From assembly GCA_019459055.1 (NCBI GenBank), contig JAIBEI010000046.1, positions 1-40,004 on the forward strand: a DNA stretch of 40,004 bases, read 5' to 3'. This document shows positions 14,623 to 23,382 of this stretch, in pieces. The position numbers were made by a program, and so were the translations under genes. The notes under the pieces were generated by a model. The model worked only from the letters and a program-made list of their open reading frames with translations, made no database searches and was not told the origin of the DNA. Source of the DNA: Thiobacillus sp. (GTDB lineage: Bacteria > Pseudomonadota > Gammaproteobacteria > Burkholderiales > Thiobacillaceae). The first letter of the stretch is position 1. Each line of letters starts with the position of its first letter.

Positions 14623-16563
14623 TCATCGGGGTAGGCCAATCGCCCCCATTTTCAACGCGCCCTCCTTGAACGCCTTGAATGCGGTCTGGTAGTAGGCCAC
14701 GGCCTCGTCGCGCAGGCGCGCGTCCGGCGCAGTCGGGCTGGCGTCGCCGTTGGCATCGATCAGGAAGGTGTCGACCCGTTGCTTGGGGCCGAGCACGACC
14801 AGTTTGCCCCCCTTCAGATACCCCAGTTCCTGATAGTTGCTGATGAAGGCACGCTGATTTTCCGGGCGCTGTTCGAACAGCGATTGGCCAAAGAAATGAT
14901 CGTCCCCCGGCAAGCCCATGGCGTCCAGCAAGGTCGGCGGGATATCGATCTGGCTTGCCACACGTTCATCGCGTCCGGGCTCCAGCAAGGCCGGCGCGTA
15001 GAGAATCAGCGGAATGTGATAACCGGCCACCGGCAGCTTGGTATTGCCGGCGGCGGAAGCGCAATGATCGGCGACGATGACGAACAGGGTTTCGTTGAAC
15101 CAGGGTTTACTGCGTGCCTGGTCGATGAAATGGCCGATCGCGTAATCGGTGTATTTCACCGCGCCCTCGCGTTTGCCCGGCGAGGGAATGTCGATGCGGC
15201 CATCCGGGTAGGTAAAGGGCCGGTGGTTGGAGGTGGTCATGATCTGCGCGAGGAAGGGCTTGCCGGTGGCATGGGCGCGGTCGAGCTGCACCAGGCTGTT
15301 GTCGAACAGGAACTCGTCGGCCACGCCCCAGACATTCGCGAAGCCGATGGAGACCTTCGGGAAATCGGTGCGGTCGACGACGCGATAGTCGTTGCCGGCG
15401 AAATAGGCATTCATGTTGTCGAAATAGCCGTAGCCGCCATAGAGGAACAGCGTCTCGTAGCCCTGGCGGCGCAGAATCTCGCCGATCGTTGCCAGATGTT
15501 CGTTGCCGGGGCGGCGCACGATCGCCTGGCCGGGGATCGGCGGCGTGCCCAGCGACAAGGCCTCCAGACCGCGCACCGTGCGCGTGCCGGTGGCGTACAG
15601 ATGGGTGTACAGCAGGCCGTCCCGGGCCAGCGCATCGAGCTGCGGCGTCAGGCCGGCCGGATTGCCGAAGCTGCCGAGAAACTTGGCGGACAGGCTTTCC
15701 ACCGAAATCAGCACCACGTTCTTTGGCGGGCGCTTGAACGGTACGCGCTGCGGATCGAAGGCCTCGCCCTCGTCCGGGTCGGGGTTCAGCGCCTTCGACA
15801 GAGGCTCGCGTTCGATGCCGAGTTCGCCCAGGATGTGCTGCGCTTGCGCCGCAGGCAGCGTGGCATAAAAACGATCGTAATCCAGTTCGTTGCGCAGGAA
15901 GGCGGCGCTGAACGTCATCAGGCCGTTGCCGGCCAGTTCGTTGGCATAGGTGTTGTCGGAAAACTGCATCTGGTCGATATCGGCCAGCTGCCAGGCACCC
16001 CAGGGCAGGGCAAGCGCCAGTGCGGCATACGCCACGCGCCAGCCCGGCTGTGTCGCCGGCGCGTGCGCCCCCCGGATGCGCGATCGGAACAGCCAGGTCG
16101 GCAAGGCCGCCAGCGCCGCCACGCCGGCAAGCAAGGCGGGCACCGGATACGACTCGACGATGTTGCCGATCACTTCATGCGTGTAGACCAGGTAATCGAC
16201 GGCAATGAAATTGAAGCGGGTGGCGAACTCCTCCCAGAACACCCATTCCGACAGCGCGCCGAACAGCAGGATCGCCGCCACCAGGAAGAAGATCGCCAGG
16301 CGCAGCCCACCCTGCCAACGCGTGTTGCGCCAGCGTGCCGGCCACAGTGCGGCCCACAGCAGCATGGGGGCGAGCAGCCAGGCCAGCACCGCGAGGTCGA
16401 AACCGATGCCGCGCAGCAACAGGCCGGGCCAGAGCGAAAACGGGGTCTTGTCGAGGCCGGCTTGCAAGGCCAGCGCCAGACGCGTCAGGCTGGCGATGGC
16501 CAGAAACAAGATGGCGTAAGGCAGAAAAGGCGGGCTGGCGAAACGGGACGAGAGAAATTTCAT
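14623..16563 (-). CDS. LTA synthase / phosphoglycerol transferase-like protein
   Basis: A 646-residue protein with about five N-terminal membrane helices (to about 190) and a periplasmic sulfatase-fold domain from about 280. Metal and catalytic positions are visible: NVVLISVESLS (E289), TGTRTVRGLEALS (probable nucleophile T329) and VIVADHCAS. Such enzymes transfer phosphoglycerol or related groups to envelope glycans or lipids; in Gram-negatives the acceptor is often periplasmic glucan. A TATAAT-like hexamer (16578-16573) sits only about ten bases before the ATG and no ribosome-binding site is seen, so a very short leader is possible. It follows the two-component genes by 77 bp. Confidence 0.83.
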   Translation of the reverse strand: MKFLSSRFASPPFLPYAILFLAIASLTRLALALQAGLDKTPFSLWPGLLLRGIGFDLAVLAWLLAPMLLWAALWPARWRNTRWQGGLRLAIFFLVAAILLFGALSEWVFWEEFATRFNFIAVDYLVYTHEVIGNIVESYPVPALLAGVAALAALPTWLFRSRIRGAHAPATQPGWRVAYAALALALPWGAWQLADIDQMQFSDNTYANELAGNGLMTFSAAFLRNELDYDRFYATLPAAQAQHILGELGIEREPLSKALNPDPDEGEAFDPQRVPFKRPPKNVVLISVESLSAKFLGSFGNPAGLTPQLDALARDGLLYTHLYATGTRTVRGLEALSLGTPPIPGQAIVRRPGNEHLATIGEILRRQGYETLFLYGGYGYFDNMNAYFAGNDYRVVDRTDFPKVSIGFANVWGVADEFLFDNSLVQLDRAHATGKPFLAQIMTTSNHRPFTYPDGRIDIPSPGKREGAVKYTDYAIGHFIDQARSKPWFNETLFVIVADHCASAAGNTKLPVAGYHIPLILYAPALLEPGRDERVASQIDIPPTLLDAMGLPGDDHFFGQSLFEQRPENQRAFISNYQELGYLKGGKLVVLGPKQRVDTFLIDANGDASPTAPDARLRDEAVAYYQTAFKAFKEGALKMGAIGLPR

Positions 16564-16640
16564 GCGGGATATATTATAAGGCGAAGGTCGGGATCAGCCC
16601 TGTCGACCACGGGCCCATATTGGTCAAGCCGCCTGCCTGC

Positions 16641-17900
16641 TTAGCGCGCGAACACCACCGTCACCGTAGTGCCCTGCTGTTCCCCGCTCTCCAGCCGAAC
16701 CTGCCAGCCGTAGCGGTCGCAAATCTGCTTGACCAGGGACAGGCCGATGCCGGCGCCGGTGCTGGCCATGTCGCGGAAGTGGCGCAGGAAGGCCTGGTCG
16801 ATGGCGTCTGCGGGGATGCCGCGGCCGGTGTCGGAGATGACCAGGCTGCGGCTGTCCTGGTGGATGGTGACGCTGCCGGCATCGGTGTAGGAAAAGGCGT
16901 TGCGCACCAGGTTGCTGACCAGGATGTCGACCAGCCCGCAATCGGCGGCGACGACCAGGGCGGGGTCGGTCTGCACGTCCACGGCAACCGGTTTGCTGCC
17001 GAGCACGTGGTGCTGTCTTTCCACCGCATCCTCGACCACTGCGGCGACCTGGCAGCCGCCGCCGGGTTGGGCGTGATCTTCGCGCGCCATCAGCAAGAGG
17101 GCGGTGCCGAGTTCGGCCATGTCGCGCGCGGCGCGCTCGATGCGCTGCACGCGCGCCTTCTGCTTGTCGTTCAGTTGGTCGTCGTCCAGCAGCACTTCGG
17201 TGGCGCTGAGAATGACGGCGAGCGCAGTGCGCAATTCATGGCTCATGTCGGCGCCGAAGGCCCGCTCGCGTTCCATGAAGGCGCGCATGCGGCTCAACTG
17301 GCGGTCGAACACGCCGGCCAGTTCCTCGATTTCGCGGTCATGGAAATGCTCGGCCAGCGGTCGGTCCCAGTCTTCCGGGCGGCGGTGCCGTACCCGCGCA
17401 GCCAGGTCGCGCACCCGCGCGACGGCCGCGCCGGAAAGGAACACGCCGAGCAAGGCAGAGAGCAAAGTCATGGCGACGGCAACGATGCTGAGCTGCTGGG
17501 CAAAGCGCTGCTCGCGCTTGAGCTTGAGCGAGATGTCGTAGAGCAGGTAGTAGCGCGCGTTGTCGCGGTCGAGCACGGCTGCGCGGTAGGACAGGGTGCC
17601 GACACGGATTTCGTGGCGGCCGGGCGGCAGCGTGGCGAGGTAGTCCGGCACGCCATCCGTTTCACTCGCTTCCCGCACAAAACCCTGCAGGGTGACAGTG
17701 GACGGCGGCAGGGAGAGGGGGTTGCGTTCCCGGCGGGCGATGTAGTCGTCGAGTTCCGCGGTCAGGGTTTCGTCGATCAAACGTACGCTCAGGTCGTGGG
17801 CGGACTGGTACACCATCACCGCCATGACCAGGCTGAGCAGCGCGCCGAAACCGGCGAAGTAGAGCGCGATGCGCGCGCGCAGGCTATGCAGGCGGAACAT
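16641..17900 (-). CDS. HisKA-type sensor histidine kinase
   Basis: A 419-residue kinase: N-terminal helix (about 10-30), a periplasmic region of about 100 residues, second helix near 137-157, HAMP-like linker, H-box FGADMSHELRTALAV, N-box NLVRNAFSYT, G1 box ISDTGRGIP and G2 box GAGIGLSLV. The H-box has TA where most HisKA kinases have TP. It overlaps the response-regulator gene by 17 bp and the pair is clearly one operon. The sensed signal is unknown. Confidence 0.92.
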   Translation of the reverse strand: MFRLHSLRARIALYFAGFGALLSLVMAVMVYQSAHDLSVRLIDETLTAELDDYIARRERNPLSLPPSTVTLQGFVREASETDGVPDYLATLPPGRHEIRVGTLSYRAAVLDRDNARYYLLYDISLKLKREQRFAQQLSIVAVAMTLLSALLGVFLSGAAVARVRDLAARVRHRRPEDWDRPLAEHFHDREIEELAGVFDRQLSRMRAFMERERAFGADMSHELRTALAVILSATEVLLDDDQLNDKQKARVQRIERAARDMAELGTALLLMAREDHAQPGGGCQVAAVVEDAVERQHHVLGSKPVAVDVQTDPALVVAADCGLVDILVSNLVRNAFSYTDAGSVTIHQDSRSLVISDTGRGIPADAIDQAFLRHFRDMASTGAGIGLSLVKQICDRYGWQVRLESGEQQGTTVTVVFAR

Positions 17901-18591
17901 CCGGTGCCTTCAGTTGATAGCCCACGCCGCGCACGGTATGCAGCAGCGGCGGCAGGTCGGGCGGGTCGATGGCTGCGCGCAGGGTGTGCATGTGCACGCG
18001 CAGGGAATCGGAATCGGGTGGCGAATCGCCCCAGGCGGCCTGTTCGATTTCGCGCCGCCACACCACGTTGGGCGAGCGCTTCATCAGCAGTTCCAGGATG
18101 CGCATCGGCAGCATGGGCAGCGCGAGGGTGCGGCCTGCGCGCTGCACCACGCGGGTGCCGAGGTCGAACGCCAGGTCGGCCACCTGCAGCCGGTTCAGGC
18201 GCTCGCCGCTTTTGGCACGCCGCACCAGGGCGGCGAGGCGCAGTTCCAGTTCACGCAGTTCAAACGGTTTGGTCAGATAGTCATCGGCACCTTCGCCGAA
18301 ACCGGCGACTTTGTCGTCCAGCGTGGCGCGCGCGGTCAGCATCAGCACCGGCGTCTGCGATTGCGCGTCCTGGCGCAGGCGGCGGCACAGGGTGAGGCCG
18401 TCAATGCCGGGCAGCATCAGGTCGAGCACGATGACGTCATGCGGCTGGGTCACCGCCAGATGCAGGCCGGTGATGCCGTCCATCGCCACGTCCACCAGAT
18501 GGCCATGGCTTTCCAGATAGTCGGCGATGTTGGCCGCCAGGTCTGCGCTGTCTTCCACGACCAGGACCGAAAAAACGGTGCGGTCGCTCAT
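17884..18591 (-). CDS. OmpR/PhoB-family response regulator
   Basis: A 235-residue regulator: receiver with SVLVVEDSADLA, phosphoacceptor in VIVLDLMLPGIDG, LTKPFE lysine, and a winged-helix DNA-binding domain ending near RVHMHTLRAAIDPPD and VRGVGYQLK. ATG 18591 was chosen because the longer upstream frame lacks homology and the receiver starts directly here. It precedes and overlaps its kinase. OmpR-family proteins bind hexamers spaced 11 bp, the spacing of the TTAA boxes described at 7984, 10699 and 14552, so it is a candidate regulator of those units. A decayed paralogue lies at 13150-13248. Confidence 0.93.
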   Translation of the reverse strand: MSDRTVFSVLVVEDSADLAANIADYLESHGHLVDVAMDGITGLHLAVTQPHDVIVLDLMLPGIDGLTLCRRLRQDAQSQTPVLMLTARATLDDKVAGFGEGADDYLTKPFELRELELRLAALVRRAKSGERLNRLQVADLAFDLGTRVVQRAGRTLALPMLPMRILELLMKRSPNVVWRREIEQAAWGDSPPDSDSLRVHMHTLRAAIDPPDLPPLLHTVRGVGYQLKAPDVPPA

Positions 18592-18700
18592 GACGGGCTG
18601 GGGGGGTGTGGAAAGCGCATGCCGTTCTTGTAACACCGCGCTGCCGTCGACGTCCAGTCTGCGGGGGGCGCGAGCGTTTTCCCCGCCCGGCGCCCGGCCC

Positions 18701-19111
18701 TCATTCCGCGCGGGGGCGGCGCACCAGCGGCAGCACGCGCGCATCCTGCTGCGGCAGGTCGCGTCCGGCGAGCATCTGCAGGGCCTGAAGGAATTCATGC
18801 GGCAGCCGCTTCATGGTCTCGGTCGCCTGCAGCGCGTAATGCACCACCTCGAACGGCACGCGTTCGTTGAGCGCGCTGCGCGCCTGCGGGCGGAAATGCT
18901 GCCAGGCCAGCTCGACCCAGGCCTTGTTCTGGCTGTCGATGAAAATGAATTCTTCGGCATCCAGCACCGCCATGTACTGCAGGCTGCGGATCGGCACGAA
19001 CAGGCAGGTGCCGGCATGCGCCAGCAGGGTGTGGGCAAGGTTGTAGGTGGCGGCCGGAAGAAAGGCCGGCAGCCGGGCGATTTCCTGTTCGCGATAGAAA
19101 CGCTCTTCCAT
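18701..19111 (-). CDS. Conserved-looking hypothetical protein, 136 aa
   Basis: Not recognised. The 136-residue product is soluble and acidic-to-neutral, with LAHTLLAHAGTCLFVPIRSL, a hydrophobic strand VLDAEEFIFIDSQ and an Arg-rich end. ATG 19111 is chosen since sequence upstream loses codon bias; the Shine-Dalgarno is weak. It lies 109 bp upstream of the response regulator in the same direction and could be part of that unit. The IFIDSQNKAWVELAWQHF segment suggests a compact alpha/beta fold. Confidence 0.6.
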   Translation of the reverse strand: MEERFYREQEIARLPAFLPAATYNLAHTLLAHAGTCLFVPIRSLQYMAVLDAEEFIFIDSQNKAWVELAWQHFRPQARSALNERVPFEVVHYALQATETMKRLPHEFLQALQMLAGRDLPQQDARVLPLVRRPRAE

Positions 19112-19263
19112 GGCGTAAAAATAGCAGCCCTTCGCCTCCAGGGTGAAGCAGTTTTTTGCGGAGGTTTGGGTTGGCGCGGTCGGCACAGGCAGAAAAGGCC
19201 GGCCCTTGAGGCAAAATAGGCGTGTATTGATTTCGCTGCGACGCTCCCCGACCGATTCACGCC

Positions 19264-19635
19264 ATGACCCCACCACATGCCATCCCCGCCACGGGCCTGA
19301 TTTTCGACACTCACCTGGAACATTTCGACCGCGATGTGATCGAGGCCTCGCACGCACTGCCCATCCTGGTCGACTTCTGGGCCGACTGGTGTCCGCCCTG
19401 CCGGGCGCTGACCCCGGTGCTGGAGCGCGTGATCCACCATCATGCCGGCAAGCTCCACATGGCCAAGGTCGAGGTCGACGAAGGCGCCAACATGAAGCTT
19501 GCCGGGCGCTACGGCCTGCGTGGCTTTCCCACCGTGCTGCTGTTCGTCAAGGGCGAGATCGTCGGGCGCTTTTCCAGCGCCAGGCCGGAGCACTGGGTGC
19601 GTGAGTTCATCGCCGAGCACACCGGTATTGAATAG
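19264..19635 (+). CDS. Thioredoxin-like protein (WCPPC)
   Basis: A 123-residue thioredoxin-fold protein with active site W-C43-P-P-C46 and the cis-Pro loop GFPTVLLF. Classical thioredoxin has CGPC; CPPC variants are found in thioredoxin-like oxidoreductases. No signal peptide, so it is cytoplasmic. Its stop codon overlaps the likely TTG start of the PIN-domain gene. Confidence 0.88.
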   Translation: MTPPHAIPATGLIFDTHLEHFDRDVIEASHALPILVDFWADWCPPCRALTPVLERVIHHHAGKLHMAKVEVDEGANMKLAGRYGLRGFPTVLLFVKGEIVGRFSSARPEHWVREFIAEHTGIE

Positions 19636-20113
19636 GCCCTTATTGGTGATCGACACCAACGTGGTGCTCGATCTGCTGCATTTCGACGATGCGGTTGCGC
19701 GTCCCCTGCGGCTCGCGCTGGAAGCCGGGCGAGTGCGCTGCGTGGCGTCGGCCCCCACGCTGGACGAGTTGCAGCGCGTGCTGGCCTATCCGGAATTTGG
19801 TCTGGACGCGGCACGGCAGGCGGTGCTCTTCGCGCGCTATCGCGCTCTGTCGGAAGCGGGCCAGATGGTCGAAGGGTGTGCCGGCCCGCCCCACAAGGGG
19901 ACGCCGATCCACTATGGACCCATGTGGAATCGTATGCCACGCTGCAGCGACCCCGACGACCAGAAGTTCATCGAACTGGCCGCCGCCGCCGGCGCGCAGG
20001 GCCTGGTCAGCAAGGACCGCGCGGTGCTCAAGCTGCGCCGCCGCTGCGCGCCGGCCTTTCAGGTAATGACGCCAGTCGAGGCGGTGCGCTGGCTCGATAG
20101 CGCCATCGCCTGA
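19628..20113 (+). CDS. PIN-domain protein (putative RNase)
   Basis: About 161 residues with the four PIN acidic positions: VIDTN (Asp), TLDEL (Glu), DPDDQKF (Asp) and SKDRAVL (Asp). This matches the PIN family often annotated as a toxin component. No ATG is available at the right place: TTG 19628 overlaps the thioredoxin stop, and TTG 19643 or GTG 19646 are alternatives. No antitoxin-like gene is adjacent; the neighbour is a thioredoxin. Ends 4 bp from the convergent nhaR-like gene. Confidence 0.78.
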   Translation: MNRPLLVIDTNVVLDLLHFDDAVARPLRLALEAGRVRCVASAPTLDELQRVLAYPEFGLDAARQAVLFARYRALSEAGQMVEGCAGPPHKGTPIHYGPMWNRMPRCSDPDDQKFIELAAAAGAQGLVSKDRAVLKLRRRCAPAFQVMTPVEAVRWLDSAIA

Positions 20114-20117
20114 CCCG

Positions 20118-21023
20118 TCAGTCCGCGGCCTGCGGCTGAAACCGGCGCCGCGCCGCCTCGCTCACCGCCAGCACCGCCGGGTGGCTCAAGCGCCGCTCCA
20201 CTGAAATGGCGAAAAAGCGTTCGCGAATTTCCAGGGTCTGCCCCAGCTCGACCACCTCGTATTGCCGCATCGCCTCCTGTGCCGTGGTCAGCGGCACCGG
20301 GAACACCCCCGCGCCCGCCTGGCCAAAAGCACTCATCAGCGCGCTGTCGTCGAATTCGCCGACGATGGTGGGCTGGATGCCGCGGCGTTCGAGCCAGCGC
20401 AACAGGGGCATGCGCAGCGCACTGTCCTCGCCCGGAATCAGCAGGGGCGTCTCATGCAGATTGGCTGGAAAGTCCGGGCTTAGCGTTTCCGCGATCGCAC
20501 GCGCGGCCAAAAAGGCAATCCCGCATTCGCCCAGCGGGTGGCTGTAGCCCTTGATGTCCATATTGGACGGCAGCGGGCGGTCGGCCAGCACCATGTCGAG
20601 CCGGTGGATGGCGAGGTCGGCGACCAGCTGCTCCAGCCGGTGTTCCCGGCAGATCAGTTTGACCGGCTCGGCCAGCGTGAGCGCGGGCGCCAGCAGCTGA
20701 TAGGCGATCGCCTTCGGCACGACGTCGGCGATGCCGACGCGAAACGGATGAACGCGCGCAGCAAGGCGGTTTTGCAGGGCTTCCTCGAGTTCGGCGCCGA
20801 CGTCGAAAATTTCGTCGGCGTAGGTTAGCGCGGTGCGCCCGGCATCGGTCAGTTCGAGCCGGCGTCCGCTGCGGCGGAACAGCGCGACCCCCAGGCGGTC
20901 TTCCAGTATGCTGATCTGGCCGGACAGTGTTTGCGGCGTCAGGTGCAGCTTTTCGGCCGCCTTGTTGATGGCGCCGGCCTTGGCGACGGTGCGGAAGTAG
21001 TGCAGGTGCTTGTAATTGAGCAT
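20118..21023 (-). CDS. nhaR: NhaR-like LysR-family regulator
   Basis: A 301-residue LysR-type regulator of the NhaR subgroup, the same length as E. coli NhaR, with matching NYKHLHYFRTVAKAG start, LTPQTLSGQISILEDRLG helix-turn-helix, and GEFDDSALMSAFG and LLIPGEDSALR in the effector domain. ATG 21023 aligns with the family start. No nhaA antiporter gene is present. It is divergent from htpX; the shared intergenic region contains a perfect palindrome that fits a LysR site. Confidence 0.88.
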   Translation of the reverse strand: MLNYKHLHYFRTVAKAGAINKAAEKLHLTPQTLSGQISILEDRLGVALFRRSGRRLELTDAGRTALTYADEIFDVGAELEEALQNRLAARVHPFRVGIADVVPKAIAYQLLAPALTLAEPVKLICREHRLEQLVADLAIHRLDMVLADRPLPSNMDIKGYSHPLGECGIAFLAARAIAETLSPDFPANLHETPLLIPGEDSALRMPLLRWLERRGIQPTIVGEFDDSALMSAFGQAGAGVFPVPLTTAQEAMRQYEVVELGQTLEIRERFFAISVERRLSHPAVLAVSEAARRRFQPQAAD

Positions 21024-21035
21024 GATGTGGAATCG

Positions 21036-21073
21036 GTTCGATAAAATCGAACAATAGCAGTATGAAAATCGAA
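21036..21073. promoter_or_regulatory. Probable NhaR operator between nhaR and htpX
   Basis: Perfect inverted repeat GTTCGAT-AAA-ATCGAAC (21036-21052) contains the LysR T-N11-A pattern. A further ATCGAA half-site at 21068-21073 lies 22 bp from the second arm, i.e. on the same face of the helix. Confidence 0.55.
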
Positions 21074-21161
21074 TTTTATTGTGGTTGGGCGGTCTGTATC
21101 CTTTGTCTATCCGTGAAAGGGCCGCAGGCCCGCACACGACCCGCGCTTTGAAGGAGAAACC

Positions 21162-22037
21162 ATGAAACGGATTGTCTTGTTCCTCGCCACCAACGTGGCC
21201 ATTTTGCTGGTGCTGTCGATCGCCATGCGCGTGCTGGGCCTTGAGCCCTATCTCACCGAGACCGGGCTGAATCTGACTTCGCTGCTGGTCATGGCCGCAG
21301 TGATGGGCTTCGGCGGTTCGTTCATTTCGCTCGCCATCTCGAAGTGGATGGCGAAGAAAACGATGGGCGTGCGGGTGATCGAGACGCCGTCGAACTCGAC
21401 CGAGCTGTGGCTGGTCGACACCATCCGCAAATACGCGGCAGACGCGGGCATCGGGATGCCGGAAGTCGGCGTCTACGACGCGCCCGACGTCAATGCGTTC
21501 GCCACCGGCATGACCCGCAACAACTCGCTGGTCGCCGTGTCGTCGGGGCTGCTGCAGCAGATGAAGCGCAACGAGGCCGAGGCGGTTCTGGGGCATGAAA
21601 TCGCCCACATCGCCAACGGCGACATGGTCACGCTGACCCTGATCCAGGGCGTGGTGAACACCTTCGTGATCTTTCTGTCGCGCGTCATCGGCCACACCGT
21701 CGACCGCGTCGTGTTCAAGAACGAGCGCGGCCACGGCCCGGCGTTCTGGGTGACCACCATCGTTGCCCAGATGGTGCTGGGCATACTGGCGTCGATCATC
21801 GTCATGTGGTTCTCGCGTCAGCGCGAATTCCGCGCCGACCGCGGCGGCGCCAGCCTGGCCGGCGGCCCCAACATGATCGCCGCGCTAGAGCGTCTGGACA
21901 GCCTGCATCCGCAGCCGCTGCCCGACAAGATGGCGGCGTTCGGCATTGCCGGCGGCGGCGCCCACGGCCTGAAGCGCCTGTTCATGACGCACCCGCCGCT
22001 GGAAGAGCGCATCGCGGCGCTGCGCGCGCGGCAGTAA
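21162..22037 (+). CDS. htpX: HtpX zinc metalloprotease
   Basis: A 291-residue inner-membrane M48 protease with two N-terminal helices, HEIAH zinc motif (H145, E146, H149), third ligand in [10 protein letters not shown], and two central helices. GGAG precedes the ATG by about seven bases. HtpX takes part in quality control of membrane proteins. Divergent from nhaR. Confidence 0.95.
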   Translation: MKRIVLFLATNVAILLVLSIAMRVLGLEPYLTETGLNLTSLLVMAAVMGFGGSFISLAISKWMAKKTMGVRVIETPSNSTELWLVDTIRKYAADAGIGMPEVGVYDAPDVNAFATGMTRNNSLVAVSSGLLQQMKRNEAEAVLGHEIAHIANGDMVTLTLIQGVVNTFVIFLSRVIGHTVDRVVFKNERGHGPAFWVTTIVAQMVLGILASIIVMWFSRQREFRADRGGASLAGGPNMIAALERLDSLHPQPLPDKMAAFGIAGGGAHGLKRLFMTHPPLEERIAALRARQ

Positions 22038-22153
22038 ACCTGCCTACCTTCTCGATCTTCTCGATTTCGGCCTGCCGCACGATTTGATCGTGGTGGTGGG
22101 CCGTGCCTGGCGGGAATGTTCCTGTTCCACGCCTTTAACTTTTGGAATGCCTC

Positions 22154-23116
22154 ATGAATAGCGCAATCTCGATCGGCGAACCATGGATGTGGGCAGCGTT
22201 CATCGTCTTCGTTCTGGTCATGCTGGTGCTGGATCTGTTCGTATTCGGCGGCAACAAAGCGCACAAAGTAAGCGTCAAGGAAGCGGCCGCCTGGTCGCTG
22301 GTGTGGGTGAGCCTGGCACTCGCGTTCAATGCCGGTATGTGGTGGTACCTGAACGGCACGGTGGGGCCGGATATTGCCGATCGTAAGGCGCTGGAATTCC
22401 TTACCGGCTATCTGATCGAGAAGTCGCTGTCGGTGGACAACGTGTTCGTTTTCCTGCTGATCTTTACCGCCTTCCAGGTTGCCCCTGAATTCCAGCGCCG
22501 GATTCTGATCTACGGCGTGCTGGGCGCCATCGTCATGCGCGCCGTCATGATCCTGGCCGGCGCCTGGGTGGTGCGGGAGTATTCCTGGGTACTCTATCTC
22601 TTCGGCGCCTTCCTGGTCGTCACCGGCATACGCATGCTGGTCATGGCGGAGAAGACGCCTGATCTGGAACAGAATCCGGTGCTCAAGTTTGCGCGTAGAC
22701 ATCTGCGCGTCAGCGAAGGCCATCACGGCGAGAAGTTCAGCGTGATGAAGGACGGCGTGCGCTATGTCACGCAGCTGTTTCTGGTGCTGATCCTGATCGA
22801 GGTCACCGATCTGGTGTTCGCGGTGGATTCGATCCCGGCCATCTTCGCCATCACCACCGACCCCTTCATCGTCTTCACCTCAAACATCTTCGCCATCATG
22901 GGCCTGCGGGCGCTGTATTTCCTGCTGGCCGACGTGGCTGACCGCTTCCATCTGCTGAAATACGGCCTGGCCATGGTGCTCACCTTCATCGGCTCCAAGA
23001 TGCTCATCATGCCGTGGTATCACGTGCCGGTGGGGGCTTCGCTGGCCATCGTCGCCGTGTTGATCGGAGCGAGCGTGGTCGCCAGCCTGATCGCCACGCG
23101 CAAGCTGGCGAAATAA
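22154..23116 (+). CDS. TerC/Alx family membrane protein
   Basis: A 320-residue multi-helix protein with the TerC core EKSLSVDNVFVFLLIF and VTDLVFAVDSIPAIFAIT, the acidic residues of which probably bind metal. Relatives (Alx, MeeF-type) export Mn2+. ATG 22154 has GGA eight bases upstream. I see no yybP-ykoY-like manganese riboswitch in the 116-bp leader. Confidence 0.9.
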   Translation: MNSAISIGEPWMWAAFIVFVLVMLVLDLFVFGGNKAHKVSVKEAAAWSLVWVSLALAFNAGMWWYLNGTVGPDIADRKALEFLTGYLIEKSLSVDNVFVFLLIFTAFQVAPEFQRRILIYGVLGAIVMRAVMILAGAWVVREYSWVLYLFGAFLVVTGIRMLVMAEKTPDLEQNPVLKFARRHLRVSEGHHGEKFSVMKDGVRYVTQLFLVLILIEVTDLVFAVDSIPAIFAITTDPFIVFTSNIFAIMGLRALYFLLADVADRFHLLKYGLAMVLTFIGSKMLIMPWYHVPVGASLAIVAVLIGASVVASLIATRKLAK

Positions 23117-23158
23117 TGATGCTGCCCCGCCTGTTTTAACCGAATAAAAGGAGCAGGC

Positions 23159-23362
23159 ATGAACAGCAAACCTGAACGCGATGTGGAAAAGACCTACCCC
23201 CTGCCCGAATTCATCGCGAAGCTGCGGCGTCTGGCTGATGCACTCGAGCAGGGCGAACGCTTTGAAATCCAGATCGCGGGCGAGACAATCTCGGTCCCTG
23301 TGCGGGCGGTCTGCAATATCGAGCATGAACGCGCAGGCGAGTCGGAAGAAATCGAATTCTAG
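23159..23362 (+). CDS. amphi-Trp domain small protein
   Basis: A 67-residue protein, PLPEFIAKLRRLADALEQGE followed by FEIQIAGETISVPV, which fits the amphi-Trp domain family of unknown function. AAGGAG precedes ATG by six bases. It lies 42 bp after terC and is followed 20 bp later by the TerB-like gene; likely one operon. Confidence 0.7.
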   Translation: MNSKPERDVEKTYPLPEFIAKLRRLADALEQGERFEIQIAGETISVPVRAVCNIEHERAGESEEIEF

Positions 23363-23382
23363 ATCAAGTGGGAGAACCCGCA

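Noticed and set aside
14400-14639. 79-codon minus-strand frame upstream of the usp-like gene
   Set aside because: It spans the promoter/TTAA box and has no family features.
22038-22153. Manganese (yybP-ykoY) riboswitch before the TerC gene
   Set aside because: The conserved bulge and loop sequences of that riboswitch are not visible.
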